A stretch of DNA of 64,000 nucleotides from Branchiostoma floridae (Eukaryota; Chordata; Leptocardii; Amphioxiformes; Branchiostomatidae): contig NC_049988.1 of the NCBI RefSeq assembly GCF_000003815.2, forward strand, positions 12,400,372-12,464,371, read 5' to 3'. Made by a program: the position numbers and the translations under genes. The notes under the pieces were generated by a model that saw only the letters and a program-made list of their open reading frames with translations, was not told where the DNA came from and did not search any database. Below are positions 47,085-59,844 of this stretch, one piece after another (positions within the stretch are counted from its first letter, which is position 1; every line of letters starts with the position of its first letter).

Positions 47085-49832
47085 GTAAGTCGAGGACATG
47101 GAACTCGGCTCAGCCAAGTTCAAGAAATGTTTTAGAAGTTTTGCAATCAGGTGTGAGTCTTGTGTAGACGTGTTTAATGTGAGAGGTCACTTTCCTTTTG
47201 TTGTAGGATTAAAGTCTGTGGGGTTGCCACAAATTGAGTAAACATCATGTGGGATTTGTATAATAGGGCAGTTTGGGGCTATTCACATTTACTAAATAGG
47301 GACATACATATATATGGGAGCCCTCGTTTCCAGCAGATTGCTACCGGTAAATTGTACCTCTGTTAAACCGAAAACGTTTGGCATATCTTATGGTACCTCA
47401 ACAGTTCCGTCTTGTACATATACATATAGCTCATAAAACATAATTACAAAGTCATCAGTATAAGTAAAGTGTATCTATTTTGACTATCTTACCCTAAAGC
47501 ATCAGTCATGCCAAAAATCTTTTTTAGATAAAGCATTCCAAACATTTTGGCCTGTGACTTGTTGCCTTAATCCATCAGCACTGGTGAAATCAAACTTTTA
47601 CCTTAGAACTCTGCTTTGTAAGTAAGATGAATAGCATTTTATCATATTCTAACTTGTAATACCTTTTCTTGAACTACAATAAGGTCGTTATAGTTATACA
47701 AAGATAAGGAAGTTTGATACAATTTACTATAGTGTAGTTATTATGATAATGGTACCAGTATTCTACAGAAACCTATAATTCTTACTGTTATATGTCTACT
47801 GTGGAAGAAAAAAATTATTCCCACAAATGCAGATATCATATCTGGTTCCCATGACAACACAAACACAAATCCAGCTGATGGCTCTTCCAGACATCAGCCA
47901 AATGTCTAACATCCCACACAGCTGGGGTCGTCGACCTTTGCATGTGATGTCTCTCCCAGTATGGAATATCAGGCCTGGGTAAGGAGTGACTGAAGGGACA
48001 AGTGGCCAGTTATGTTTTGAAAATGTATACTAGTATTCCCTTGACACAAAGAGCTTTTGGAATGGGACCTACCATTCTCTCTTTGAATGACACAGAGTGA
48101 CAACTCTAGAGATGGATTTGATATTCTTCTTGATTTTATGGTACATCCCAATTGTATTTATAAACTGTGTTGAACATTCAAAACCTTGCATGTGTTTTGC
48201 TGTTTATATTTTGGTTACTTGAATGATAATTGGGATATCCCACACCGGCCACCCTAAGAAACAGAATGGTATGACCCTCTGGTAATTAGGTTTTATTGGG
48301 TTTGGTCCAAGGCTAGCTTGTTCCACTGGCCCTAGTGGTCTGCAAGATAGTCCCAGCAAGCTCTGTTTGAGATTAGTGTCAAAGGCAGCGAAAGGTATCT
48401 GGTGAGTGCTTGGACTGGTTTTTTTTATTTCGGAGAGCAGAAATATTCGTTTGTGAGAAATGTATCAGTTTTGCTTGGTCTGTATATATGGTATTTGGGT
48501 GTGGTAGCAAAGCTGGTTGGTTTGTCATATATCAATAGACAGACTCCAACTGAAGAAAAGTGATAGGCATCTGAGTTATGTATCTATATCTTGAGTGGCA
48601 TCAATATGGATTTTTATTTGCTGTCTTTTCCCCCTGATATTACAGTTTATTTTCATCGCTGTATTGAAAAAAAAGGATATACATGTATATAGCAAAGGAG
48701 AAAGAACTTGCTAGATTTCTATGCCAAGGCAATTCGAAGTACTATTCAGGAAATTTTAATCTACTTTGTAGACCAATATTGAGCTTGTTTTGTCTTGCCA
48801 TGATCTGTTTTGATACTGTCACCTGGTACCCATATTGGTTCAGTAGTATTATCAAAACAGAAAATTACTTTCTGTGTGCTTTTGTAATATTTTGACATAG
48901 CCTGGGGCAAAAGTGAATTTGTCATGATATTCATACACAGTAAGGTTAGCTGGCAAGTAGTGCCTGTGCCACCCATGTTGAAATATGTTACCAATCAAAA
49001 TTTTAAGGCAATTAAATTTTTAGGTTAAATGGCATGTTATGACGAACAAGACTCAAGTACATGTTGGTTTATCCTACCTGGTTTTAGCATAACTTAAACG
49101 TTATGTTAAAACAAATGTTAGACAATATGTTATGTCTTACTATACTTATACTTAGTAGTTTATTATGTGAGAAACTGTTGCAGCCTGTCAGCGTAATCCT
49201 TTGAAATACTGAAAGAGGAAGATGTTTGAGAGCTGAACATATGGGAACTTTTAGGCTGTAATGCTTTATAGGCTTTTGTGGTGCCGCCACTCTTAATTGC
49301 TTGTTTTCAGAGCAAAACATTGAGCTAGGTTTACCAAGCATTTATTTTCTGATATCAGGTTTTGAAAGACCCCATTCAGACAAGGCCTGATCAAAGGGGT
49401 ATAGAGGGGTTTTCTTAATTTAAAAGCTTGATTCTTGGAAGACTGTGAGTAAACTTAAAGGGTTAACATTGGTTTGTTACTTGTTTCTTGAAGATGTATA
49501 GATTCAGTTGTGGTCCAGACCATTTCTGTAGTGAGAAACCAGGTTATCTGTATGGTATAGATGCATCTTCAGGGTCTTGGTTATTTGCCAAGATGTTTTG
49601 GGTGCAGTCAAAATCAGGTTATATAGCTCCCACAACCCTAATTCAAATTAACCAATTAGTCCTAATTGGAATGGAGTCAAAATGTTAACAACTTTAATTT
49701 GCATTCAACAAGTCCAAATCATCAATAGTTTGTTTCCTGTTTCAGTTCCTAATATTTAATGTTGTCTTCTGTAAAAGAAATATTGTTTTAACTTTTATCC
49801 TAGTTTATCATTGTACCCCTTTCTCACTGAGC
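47085..49832. other. probable intron, no gene seen
   Basis: AT-rich, with no exon recognised. Confidence 0.35.
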
Positions 49833-50169
49833 CAGGGTTGGACAAGTTTTCTAAAATTGACTTGTCCTATCGGGCAAGTACTTAAAAACTTTACTTGCCC
49901 GAACCAACTTTTCACTTGCCCGAAATCTAAATGACATTTTTGTAATATGTATATTCATGGCCTTCAATGGAATTTTTGTTATTGGCTCTATTTTCTGTGT
50001 TAATCAATGCTTGATGTCATGACTTTGAAAAGTAGCAAGTACATCAAAATCTCACTCAATGGAGAAAAGCTAACTTGTCCGATCGGGCAAGTGGGGAAGG
50101 ACATGCACTTGCCCGATTGGCATTTTCACTTGCCCGGGACTATAGGGCTAGTGGACTTGTTTGTCCCTG
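49833..50169. mobile_element. hAT-like MITE with repeated CTTGCCCGA motifs
   Basis: Ends CAGGGTTGGACAAG and CTTGTTTGTCCCTG, typical of hAT termini. The flanking octamers agree partly (both contain tgagc). The interior contains CTTGCCCGA or its complement TCGGGCAAG at least six times in both orientations. Confidence 0.65.
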
Positions 50170-50393
50170 TATGAGCCCAATCTGCTATCCCAAACCCCCT
50201 CTACTTTCCAAGAACTACCTTTAAGCTACTCTTCAAGGTGGGGAGACTGACAAAAAATACAGCATATAAGGAAAAGGTCATGATTTCCCCCACCAACCTC
50301 TGCTTGTAGAGTACCTTTAAACCATCATCAGCACCTCACAGCAATATCCTGTTGACGTTCTGTTTGACCAGAGTTTGTATTTTGTCCACACAG

Positions 50394-50492
50394 GGCTGCA
50401 GGGTGCAGCTGTGGCACCAGGGCCAGTGGCAACCTGCTTCAGTCGACACAGAACAAGATGACCACGTGACTTACACTACAGATGCTGGACAG
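50394..50492 (+). CDS. internal coding exon, weakly like the myosin X N-terminal domain
   Basis: Acceptor 'ttttgtccacacag|GGC', 33 codons in phase 0, donor CAG|gtaaga. It encodes GCRVQLWHQGQWQPASV and ends HVTYTTDAGQ. Spacing of the R-V-x-L, G-Q, P, V and T-D-x-G-Q positions resembles the small SH3-like segment before the motor domain of myosin X. This is one exon compared from memory, so the identification is tentative. The following exon was not found in the window. It is likely joined to a first exon at 47064 and/or 35533. Confidence 0.5.
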
Positions 50493-53400
50493 GTAAGAGG
50501 ACATGTCTTTTTATATCATCATTAGCTGAATAGGCTAGGGAATTTTCCCAAGCAGCCTTGTAATTCCTGCTTCACCTATTGAGTCAGTCGAACTTGTCGA
50601 AGCTTGATGTTTCTGATTTAGGGAGGGGAGTTGCTGCTATAGTGAGCGTAGTTTACTGCCTAGAAGTGGTCAGTGGCCTTGCACTAAGCAAATTTCTTTA
50701 AAAAAATTAGCAGGTGACAGTATGTTAGATCACAGGTTGTTAGCTTAATGAATCTTTAAACTAAAAGAAGTTTTTTTTCTACCTTCCATTCCTTTTTGTT
50801 CCAATGCACTATGAATTCAGTGTGCCAATGTATCATCATTTGCACATTGAGTTCCACCAGAACCGTAAGTCTTTATTTGTTCTAGCAGTTCCATATTTCC
50901 AAAGATTTCTACATTGTACCCCTATGATACTTCTAGCCATTTTTACTCAGCTTTCTCCCTGCTTGAGCATGGGCATTATCTACAGGTTCTCTAAAAGCCA
51001 GGCATCCAAAAATATTTAGGAGATAACCCTCAGTTTTGACCTTGTGACCCCACTTTAGCTGGCTCCTCACCCCCACTTCACAAATGCCCTACATCCCCTC
51101 TGATAAAGTATCTCTGCATCTTATCATTACCATTCAAAGTGTCTGCTTTGTTTCTGTGGACACTTTTAGCCTGAAACCTAGCCTTGTTGTGAGGTAGGCT
51201 ATCCCTGTTGAAAAGGTGGAGATGGTTGGAGTAGATTCGTACTATACCAGGCTGGATCTGAGGCTAGCATTTGGCTTTTGTAAACCAGAAGGTACTTGTC
51301 AGTAAGGAGTTTACTCAAGTTTCTGGGTCATTGATAGAAGGGAACAGAAACACTAACAAACAGCTCAAACAATGTCAACACACAACCTGTGAAACTGAAA
51401 CCCAGTAATGTTAAATATGACAGTTTCTCAGAAAGAAACAAAACAGAAGGTTTATCAAAGTAGATTTGACTTAACTTGCTCATCGTATTGTCATGATTGT
51501 TACAACCATTTGATTGGCATTCAGTGCAAATTTGAATATATCAATCACATTAGGCTAGATATATCCCCCATTTTCTTGAGTACAACTGTTCATATTAAAT
51601 ATAATTGTTTTGGTTGTGATAATATGAATGCAAATATGGTAAAAACCTAAATAAGAGTGCTACCATAAATAGACTACTCTAATGTACAAGAAGATAATGT
51701 CTTCCATTCCCTTTCCTGCTTGAGTTCGTTACGGTATTGTATGCTATTGGTTTGTATCCCATAACAGCTAATACAGGCATGTACTGATGTTGGCAACACT
51801 TTATACCACCCAAGTAGCATAATCTAATCTGAATGGACCATACTACAGACAGAAACGCTGTGTTGACAGAATATGGTTTATGCTAACATTAGTTAAACAA
51901 AGGGTCTCCTATTCATAAAACATACAAAGCAAAATGGTGTAACAAAAGTTTTTCTTGTTTTGCCATGTGGTCAGTATCTTGTATGCTTTAAGTCTTAATT
52001 GGTGTCCTTGTCTACTGTGAAAAGTTGGTACTAGCATGATCCAATGTGTAGACAAAGTGTTTCCTTTTTCAGTGACAATGTTACATTTGTTTAAAGTTAA
52101 GCTGACTCCCAGCAAAGCGTTGAAAATATCTATTTCGAAGCCAAACATTTGTAAAGAAATAAAGTTACCCTTATAACAATTAAACAATATGATCAAAATT
52201 TTCAATCTTCTATTTTGTACCTATTGTTTTACTCATAAAGGATCCAACACTTGCACTAACAAGGTTCCATTTTCTTACCAATTTCGAAGGGACTAAATAA
52301 ATGCCAACATCTGTCTGGATGTCCAAATCTTTAGAAAAAAAGTTAAACAAGAAGCTCTTATGTTTGTTGACCAACAAGGACTAATTAGTTTGATATTTGC
52401 CTCTAGAGCAATTTTTTCCTGAATATCTCTATCACTATGGTAACTACCGGTATCATATAACCTCCCCATCTGGCCAGTTCTGTTTATCAGTTTCCGTGCT
52501 CATTGCCTTAATAAGAAGACCGTGCAAAGTCTCCCCTGTATGTAAGAAAATATTGTGTTAAAACTCTCACTTAGAGTCAAGACTTGTTACTTTCTGTCTG
52601 TTTTGGTATAAAAGATTGGGTTCCAGATATAGTTTTGCCAGTGGCGGCTCTGTTTTAGAAAGTGAGATCAGTGTGAAGTAATGCTCAGCCCATCACATGG
52701 GGGTGTCACTCCACTGTAGCCTGGTATGGTAATGACATGGGAGTGAGACAGGCATGTACTAGGTAATGTGAGGGTGAAAAGTGTGCCAATAGGGTAGGTG
52801 TGAATTCATTGTTTTGATGAATGCAGAACCTGCCCATAGTAGCAATTACATTAGTTCAAGTGCTTGCATGATCCATTTTAAGGGCAGAGCTAAAGTCTAA
52901 AGAATGTGCAACATCCATTTCCAAGATGTATAGGAAAAACATTCATGGATTTATACGATAGAGAGAGTTGCAATATCAGCAGTAAACGAGGAACAGACTT
53001 TCAACATTCAACAATAGACATAGTGATCTGACTTCTGGCCTGGATGATATAGCTATCAAAAACTTACAGGAAACAGCTGATGGCATGCATAATTTTTAGT
53101 TATTGACTGGTCATCCGTTGGTCATCTGAGCTGTTGCTATGATATGGGGATGATATGATATTTCATCAGCTTTATTGCATATCGCTGACTCTCAGCCAAG
53201 ATGAAAATGATTGTCTAATGATGAATCCTGTGACACACATAACTCAAATTCGTTAATACCAGATATATTGTACTCTAGGACAAAGAAAGGGTTCTACAAT
53301 TCTGTAGATTGAGTGGTCTTCAATGTTTTGCCTTTCCTTGACTCCGAACTGGCCTTCTCATAATATCCGGAGTCAATATAGAAAATGAACTCCAGCCTTG

Positions 53401-54350
53401 ATGTTGTAAATATGAGAAGTGCTTTCTGGTGGTGACATTGCATTTTCATGGCTGTGTCAGTCATATAGGGCTTTGAAGTGTTCTCACTTTTAAAGCCTTT
53501 AGATTCAACTTTACAATCTGTTACGATTACAACAATGCATGCATTGTAGTCCGTACTAGTTCAAATCTCTACTTTTCCAGCTGTACAATCTCTTGGCTTG
53601 TGAAAGGGTACTGGGGACAAAGTTTACATTAATGTTAGATAGATGGAGTCAAGATCATTGTTCAAAATACACGAGTTTCAGTAGAATATAGCATTGTATT
53701 CTTTTTGTCATATAGGGTAAAAACCATACACCTCTCATTGTGGTTCTGAAATTTTGTGTCTTTGTTCCATTTAAACCCTGACATCACAAAAGAGTACCCT
53801 CTGCAGACAGATGACATATCCTTTTGGTATTGAACGTGCCCACCAGTAGGATTACAAGTACAAAACTGCAGCCAAGAAGGTTATCCTACACAAAGCATGC
53901 TTTTGTGGTTATGCATCTAAATCTGACCCAGAGGGATAGAATGTGGGCATGGGACATTATAGGACACACCCTGGATCTGAGGTCATGTTTCAGATCTGTA
54001 GTTTGATCATGACATTGACTGGAAGGAGGAACACTAGGGATAAACCACTAAGTTGTGGTAAGGGTAAAGTCTACTACTAAAGAGGATAACTACTTGGCTG
54101 TGATTTGCCCCTCATCCACTTGAAACAAGTACCATAGTTTGCATAATTATGTATTCATCTTGACTCAAGGAAGTCAATACTGTCCCTACAATGACTATGT
54201 ATCTAAAAATGTACTTTTGTATTATATGGTGAGAGTTCTATACCCGAGCTAAGCTTTGCCATAGGGTAAGATAGGATACACTGGTAAGTCATAACAGCCA
54301 AATCTAAAGTCACTATGATAATTGTTTTTATAAAGACTATGAATATTACC
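50493..54350. other. probable intron, no gene seen
   Basis: AT-rich, without a supported exon. Confidence 0.35.
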
Positions 54351-54486
54351 ACTTATACCTCACTGACTCGACCTTGTTCAGGGAGAGTACAATATGCAGT
54401 ATTCCTGGGAATCGCTAGATGGTGCACAACATACAAAGAAAAGAAAAGCAAAGCATGATGGGACCTCACGTGATGACGCCCCTTCC

Positions 54487-55500
54487 CAATCATCATTTCC
54501 TTTTGTGCTTCGCGCAAGGTGCACGCATCGAGTTTGCTCCGGTACGATCCGGTAGTGACTCAGTTTTTTGTTGTTGGAAAATTATCAAGTGGTGGAACTA
54601 CGAGAAGAACCACTTTCGGCGCACCATGCCGCCGATAGGGTAAGCCCCTATCGGTCGGCTACTATCGTCGCAGCAGGCCGTAAGACCGGGAAGGGTGAAA
54701 AGCCCCTATCGGCGGGCTACTATCGGTACTGGCGGTCGAGCTTAGCGCTCAAGGCTTGCCAGGCGCTGGGAAGGACCAATAGGCCCTTTCGGCGCAACAT
54801 GCACGGGAAGAATTCGGGCCAAGCATGCCGTAGAACCTGGAGGTTATCGGCGAGGCTACGTATACAGACGGCCGTCATACCTTGTGCCTTACACGGAGCT
54901 GGCATTATCGGCGCACCAGGCCGAAAAACCTGGAGGATAGCGCAGCCACAGACGGCCGCTATGGCCATGGTGCCCGAGGTTGAGGCACTGGCCCTTTCGG
55001 AGAATTGAGGTAATACCCCACGTTCTTTGCGCCAGGTGACGCTAAAGATTCGAGAACGGTGGAAGACTGTTCTCGTGGCTCCATCCATATTCAGAAGGAG
55101 CGGCAGCCGCCGTGCCACGTGGGCCGGTCGGGGTAATCGACATCTCAATGGAACTGTAAGTAGATTACGGGCTCCGGTCGCTCCGTTATGGTTGCTCGGA
55201 TAAGCTTCCATGTTGAACACGCTGTTAGGCATGTTGCCGTTGCATTCTACGCTCGTCTAGGAGGAGCGTCCAGCAGTTTAACCCATAATTTAAAGTCGTT
55301 TTATGAGCGGTTGACTTAGGAAAGACGTCAATCGGCACAGAAAGGGGCCTCCCCTTCTTCTTCTGCTGACTATGATACGTCGCAGTTGTCTGACAAGAGA
55401 AGCTCCAGGTGAATAAAATATTGGGAGCTTATGTTAAAGCTTGTCCCGGAGGGAAGCTTTTTTATGGCAATAAAGTTATCAATTACTTAGCCATACTAGA
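54487..55500. other. GC-rich segment with recurring TATCGGCG motifs and a hairpin plus AATAAA
   Basis: Variants of T(A/T)TCGGCGC/G recur at about 54615, 54706, 54787, 54845 and 54906. A tight hairpin CCGATAGGG-taag-CCCCTATCGG lies at 54632-54654. At 55436-55460, AAAGCTT...AAGCTTT forms a bulged hairpin followed by Ts, and AATAAA is at 55469-55474. Long ORFs on both strands (54568-55008 +; 54720-55232 -) look like products of high GC and have no recognisable domain. It could be a CpG-island promoter or the terminal part of an LTR-type element. Confidence 0.4.
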
Positions 55501-55882
55501 AATGTGTGTCCGTAATTAGCATTATCATGAAGAATGCTCCACAAAGACAATTGACGAAATTGAGACGTCTGTGCCTTCTTTCTATCTAATGGNNNNNNNN
55601 NNNNNNNNNNNNNNNNNNNNNNNNNNNNNNNNNNNNNNNNNNNNNNNNNNNNNNNNNNNNNNNNNNNNNNNNNNNNNNNNNNNNNNNNNNNNNNNNNNNN
55701 NNNNNNNNNNNNNNNNNNNNNNNNNNNNNNNNNNNNNNNNNNNNNNNNNNNNNNNNNNNNNNNNNNNNNNNNNNNNNNNNNNNNNNNNNNNNNNNNNNNN
55801 NNNNNNNNNNNNNNNNNNNNNNNNNNNNNNNNNNNNNNNNNNNNNNNNNNNNNNNNNNNNNNNNNNNNNNNNNNNNNNNNNN

Positions 55883-55941
55883 CCTGGTAAGTATGTCCCA
55901 GAAGATGGGAAGAAGGAGCTCTGTGTGCTTCACGGAACTTC
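55883..55941 (+). other. possible exon fragment after an assembly gap
   Basis: The open frame PGKYVPEDGKKELCVLHGTS ends at a plausible donor (TTCAG|gtaaca). Its upstream part is lost in the N run 55593-55882. The composition looks coding, but nothing identifies it. Confidence 0.25.
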
Positions 55942-57236
55942 AGGTAACATTGTTGTGTTTACCTACTTACTACGGTTAAAACGATTGTTTACCTTTTTGC
56001 TGTTCGGCGCGGCCTTTATATATCACAAGAGCCGACAATGGAGTTTTGTTGTGTTCATTATAGTGCAAACAGACAATATAGTCTGAACATGGCGGACACT
56101 TGTCAGTTATACACTGTTTAGCCTTGCGTCCACATCGCTCGGCTTGGAAGTATCCTCATCATTCTTAGCATGTTGGTGTTTGACACCGGAACGTTGTCTT
56201 CTTCCTGTTGTTTTAGGATGAAGAAAATATTAACCACGTTCTTTAACTGGTTGATTAACTATTATATGCCGACCATCTGAGCATTGTATACAGTTGCTCG
56301 CCACGTGCTCGTCCTGGACTGGCGGGGATTCCCAGTCACCAGAGCAGGGGCTATTGAGGTAGCCAATCAGGTAACTTATCCTTGATCCAATCAAGGACAC
56401 TACCGTTCGAATATTGTAGACGTTCAATACCTCGTATGCAGGTGTGAAACCTGCTATTCTTGCCAGTAGACTTACCGAATCCACAAGCACTTAGTCGGAT
56501 GTTTTTAAATACCGATGGCTAATGTTGTATCAGAAGTGCGATTCTTGTTTAAATCGCTAGAGGACCCCATTAAAGGGTCAAAAGGTCATTGGAACGTGCT
56601 GGTAACATTTTGGCCGCCATAATTTACGTTCCAGGCTCAGCTATAGACCTGTTTTTTACACGTTATACGTTATCGGGAACATCACATTGGTTGAATCCGA
56701 CTGAAAGTCCATTATCAGCGTAACGTTCAGTGGTGTCATGGGTATTAAAAGCAACCCGCTTTTTATGTTGTAGGCATGAACGCCCCCCGATGTTCCATTC
56801 ATAATTTTCGGGAAATCGGTGGCCCTGTTTTTGAGGAGGGGCCTCGAGCACGCAATTCTGCCGCCTTACATTAACTTAGCTACCTTTCTGGCTGCTAATT
56901 TTACACCAGTAGTTACTTGGTTACGTGTACAGCGGTAATCTGAAGTCAAGGGGCAAAACGCCTTGGCTACATGTACCAATATGAACGTGAACTTCAAGTT
57001 TCGGAACTCTTGTTCTGAATTGGCGCCGCTGCCCGAGCTTGATACGTCTCCACAACTATCGCTAATATGGTTGAGTTGTGCGGAGAAATTGTGCAGACTA
57101 TTTTTGCTTACAATTACATTATGTTTTGTACATGTTTTGTGGCTTATTATTAGCGTTAAGCTACTGCTGGCGCTTCTACGGACGGAAAAGTCCGTCGCCC
57201 TTCTTCTTCACATGGTGTTGAAGTAGCGCAATATGT
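55942..57236. other. CpG-rich stretch, no gene recognised
   Basis: Contains ATGGCGG and GGCCGCCAT motifs and many CpGs but no convincing splice-supported ORF. It resembles promoter or CpG-island sequence. Confidence 0.3.
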
Positions 57237-58733
57237 NNNNNNNNNNNNNNNNNNNNNNNNNNNNNNNNNNNNNNNNNNNNNNNNNNNNNNNNNNNNNNNN
57301 NNNNNNNNNNNNNNNNNNNNNNNNNNNNNNNNNNNNNNNNNNNNNNNNNNNNNNNNNNNNNNNNNNNNNNNNNNNNNNNNNNNNNNNNNNNNNNNNNNNN
57401 NNNNNNNNNNNNNNNNNNNNNNNNNNNNNNNNNNNNNNNNNNNNNNNNNNNNNNNNNNNNNNNNNNNNNNNNNNNNNNNNNNNNNNNNNNNNNNNNNNNN
57501 NNNNNNNNNNNNNNNNNNNNNNNNNNNNNNNNNNNNNNNNNNNNNNNNNNNNNNNNNNNNNNNNNNNNNNNNNNNNNNNNNNNNNNNNNNNNNNNNNNNN
57601 NNNNNNNNNNNNNNNNNNNNNNNNNNNNNNNNNNNNNNNNNNNNNNNNNNNNNNNNNNNNNNNNNNNNNNNNNNNNNNNNNNNNNNNNNNNNNNNNNNNN
57701 NNNNNNNNNNNNNNNNNNNNNNNNNNNNNNNNNNNNNNNNNNNNNNNNNNNNNNNNNNNNNNNNNNNNNNNNNNNNNNNNNNNNNNNNNNNNNNNNNNNN
57801 NNNNNNNNNNNNNNNNNNNNNNNNNNNNNNNNNNNNNNNNNNNNNNNNNNNNNNNNNNNNNNNNNNNNNNNNNNNNNNNNNNNNNNNNNNNNNNNNNNNN
57901 NNNNNNNNNNNNNNNNNNNNNNNNNNNNNNNNNNNNNNNNNNNNNNNNNNNNNNNNNNNNNNNNNNNNNNNNNNNNNNNNNNNNNNNNNNNNNNNNNNNN
58001 NNNNNNNNNNNNNNNNNNNNNNNNNNNNNNNNNNNNNNNNNNNNNNNNNNNNNNNNNNNNNNAGGTGTTGGGGAACAATGCAAGTTACCAGACACCTTTC
58101 TGAACGTCACTATTCCGAGCTTCCGGTAGGTGATGGGTGACAAGTGAGCCATGCAATTTAGGCTCACAAGGCTGGCATCTGGCAGCCTGCAATCCACTTG
58201 ACTGGAAACATTAAAATGTGATGTTGAGTTACCAAAATTGGTACTCACTTCGATTGTATTTGTAAAGATTGCCTTTGCCACAGATGAGGCTTCTACTTGT
58301 TACAAGTTCAGTATGTTTGTTACACACGTTATGGGGATTCCGGAGGAATCTAACACAGTTGACTTCATGTTTTGCATGAACCACACCAATTCAAATGTAT
58401 TATTGGTATGTTGGTACTCTTTGGTTTATTTAGAGCCACAGTTAGCTTGAATTTCAGCTATTGTTTCCTGTGGTCGATAGATGGCTTGGGCGCTCTTATA
58501 TTAGCCCAGTCGTTCAACACATGCATGCTATACATTGCCTTACCTTACATGTACATTGTACCCGTTACAATTGTTGTGCAATAAACATTGATTTATTTTA
58601 TTGTTATAGGCTGTTCTTTCACGAGGATCAGCCACTTCATCTAATGGGTTTCTCCCCTCTATGAAGGGAAACAAGAGGTTTGTGTTTTTCTCCTCAAAGG
58701 TCACTTGAGGATGGCTCCTTCCCCTTGGGAAAA

Positions 58734-58746
58734 GGGGGGGGGGGGG
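58734..58746. repeat. poly(G) run
   Basis: Thirteen consecutive G preceded by 'gggaaaa'. Confidence 0.9.
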
Positions 58747-59844
58747 CAAGTTGATGGGACTGGACAATGTGTACCAAGTCCTAAGGATTAATGCTTTTTC
58801 AGTGTTTGGTCATCAGGCACTCAGTGTTATCTAACAGTTATACTGGTAGGACATTAGGTCACGAGAACTGACCTTCTTAGACTATAACTGATACTTCAGT
58901 TGATACCTGTGCTGTCCAGATACAGCTTTGGAGTCTGCATATTGTACTCTCCCTGAACAAGGTCGAGTCAGTGAGGTATAATTGGGGGTTATGCTAAGAT
59001 GTACTTACCATCTACAGTATAATCTGAATTATACCTCATACGAGACCTTGTTCAGGTATATCTTCCCACCCTCAGTAACTTATGTTCAGCTGCAGGGATT
59101 TAGTGAACATTACCCACCCATGGACAGCACAGACTTATTTATCTGCTCTCGCACTCAGTCAATGATGATTGGGAAGGGGCGTCATCAGGTCACATCATGC
59201 TTTGCTTTTCTTTTCTTTGTATGTTGTGCACCATCTAGCGATTCCCAGGAATACTGCATATTGTACTCTCCCTGAACAAGGTCTCGTATGAGGTATAATT
59301 CAGATTATACTGTAGATGGTAAGTACATCTTAGCATAACCCCCAATTATATATAATTTTTGTGATTCTGAAATATATTCCATGTTAAGTTTTTAGTTGCT
59401 GCTCTATGTGCATGACAGTTGTACAATGATAATGTGCACTCTAAATGTCTCGCTATGATTTCCTATGTCTGGGAGGATGTCTTGGTCTAGCCTGATGGAA
59501 AAATCAGGACTGGTGGCGAATTCAGTCTTACCAGCTGTGTGAAATTTGTCTCCTTCTTACAAGCATCCCTGCAATGTTAACGACAATTTGGTAGCATGTT
59601 GGTGAGTGCACAGCCATAACTCAGGTCTGAGAGGGTAGTGACAGCTAGACATGAAATTCTTCAAAATTACTACTGCAGAAATCTTTAGATGTATGTAAAA
59701 TGCAAGATGAATACGGTGGGTAGTGTTGTGTTGTACTCTTATAATTAACAAACCTCACTTTGAGTGTAGCTGTTTTGTATGATATTTGCTATACATTTGT
59801 ATGGTATAAAATATTTATGAATACATAGATAATGGTACATTGTA

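Larger units (their letters stand above)
54352..59347. repeat. inverted-repeat-bracketed region with a GC-rich core
   Basis: The segment 54365-54510 (from 'gaccttgttcagggagagta' to 'cttcccaatcatcatt') recurs inverted at 59162-59280 with a 5-bp indel and few mismatches. A partial inverted copy of its left end ('cctcactgactcgaccttgt') is also at 58937-58981. A further ~80 bp inverted pair lies at 58975-59055 and 59263-59347. Between the arms, 54.5-57.2 kb is much richer in G+C and CpG than the rest of the window. Two N runs prevent telling whether this is one large element or separate insertions. Confidence 0.6.

Noticed and set aside
54720-55232. 170-codon minus-strand ORF and the overlapping 146-codon plus-strand ORF
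   Set aside because: Both strands are open because the segment is GC-rich with few stop codons. There is no recognisable domain, so neither is listed as a gene.
57176-58281. ORFs of about 300-357 codons
   Set aside because: They consist almost entirely of Ns in the assembly gap.
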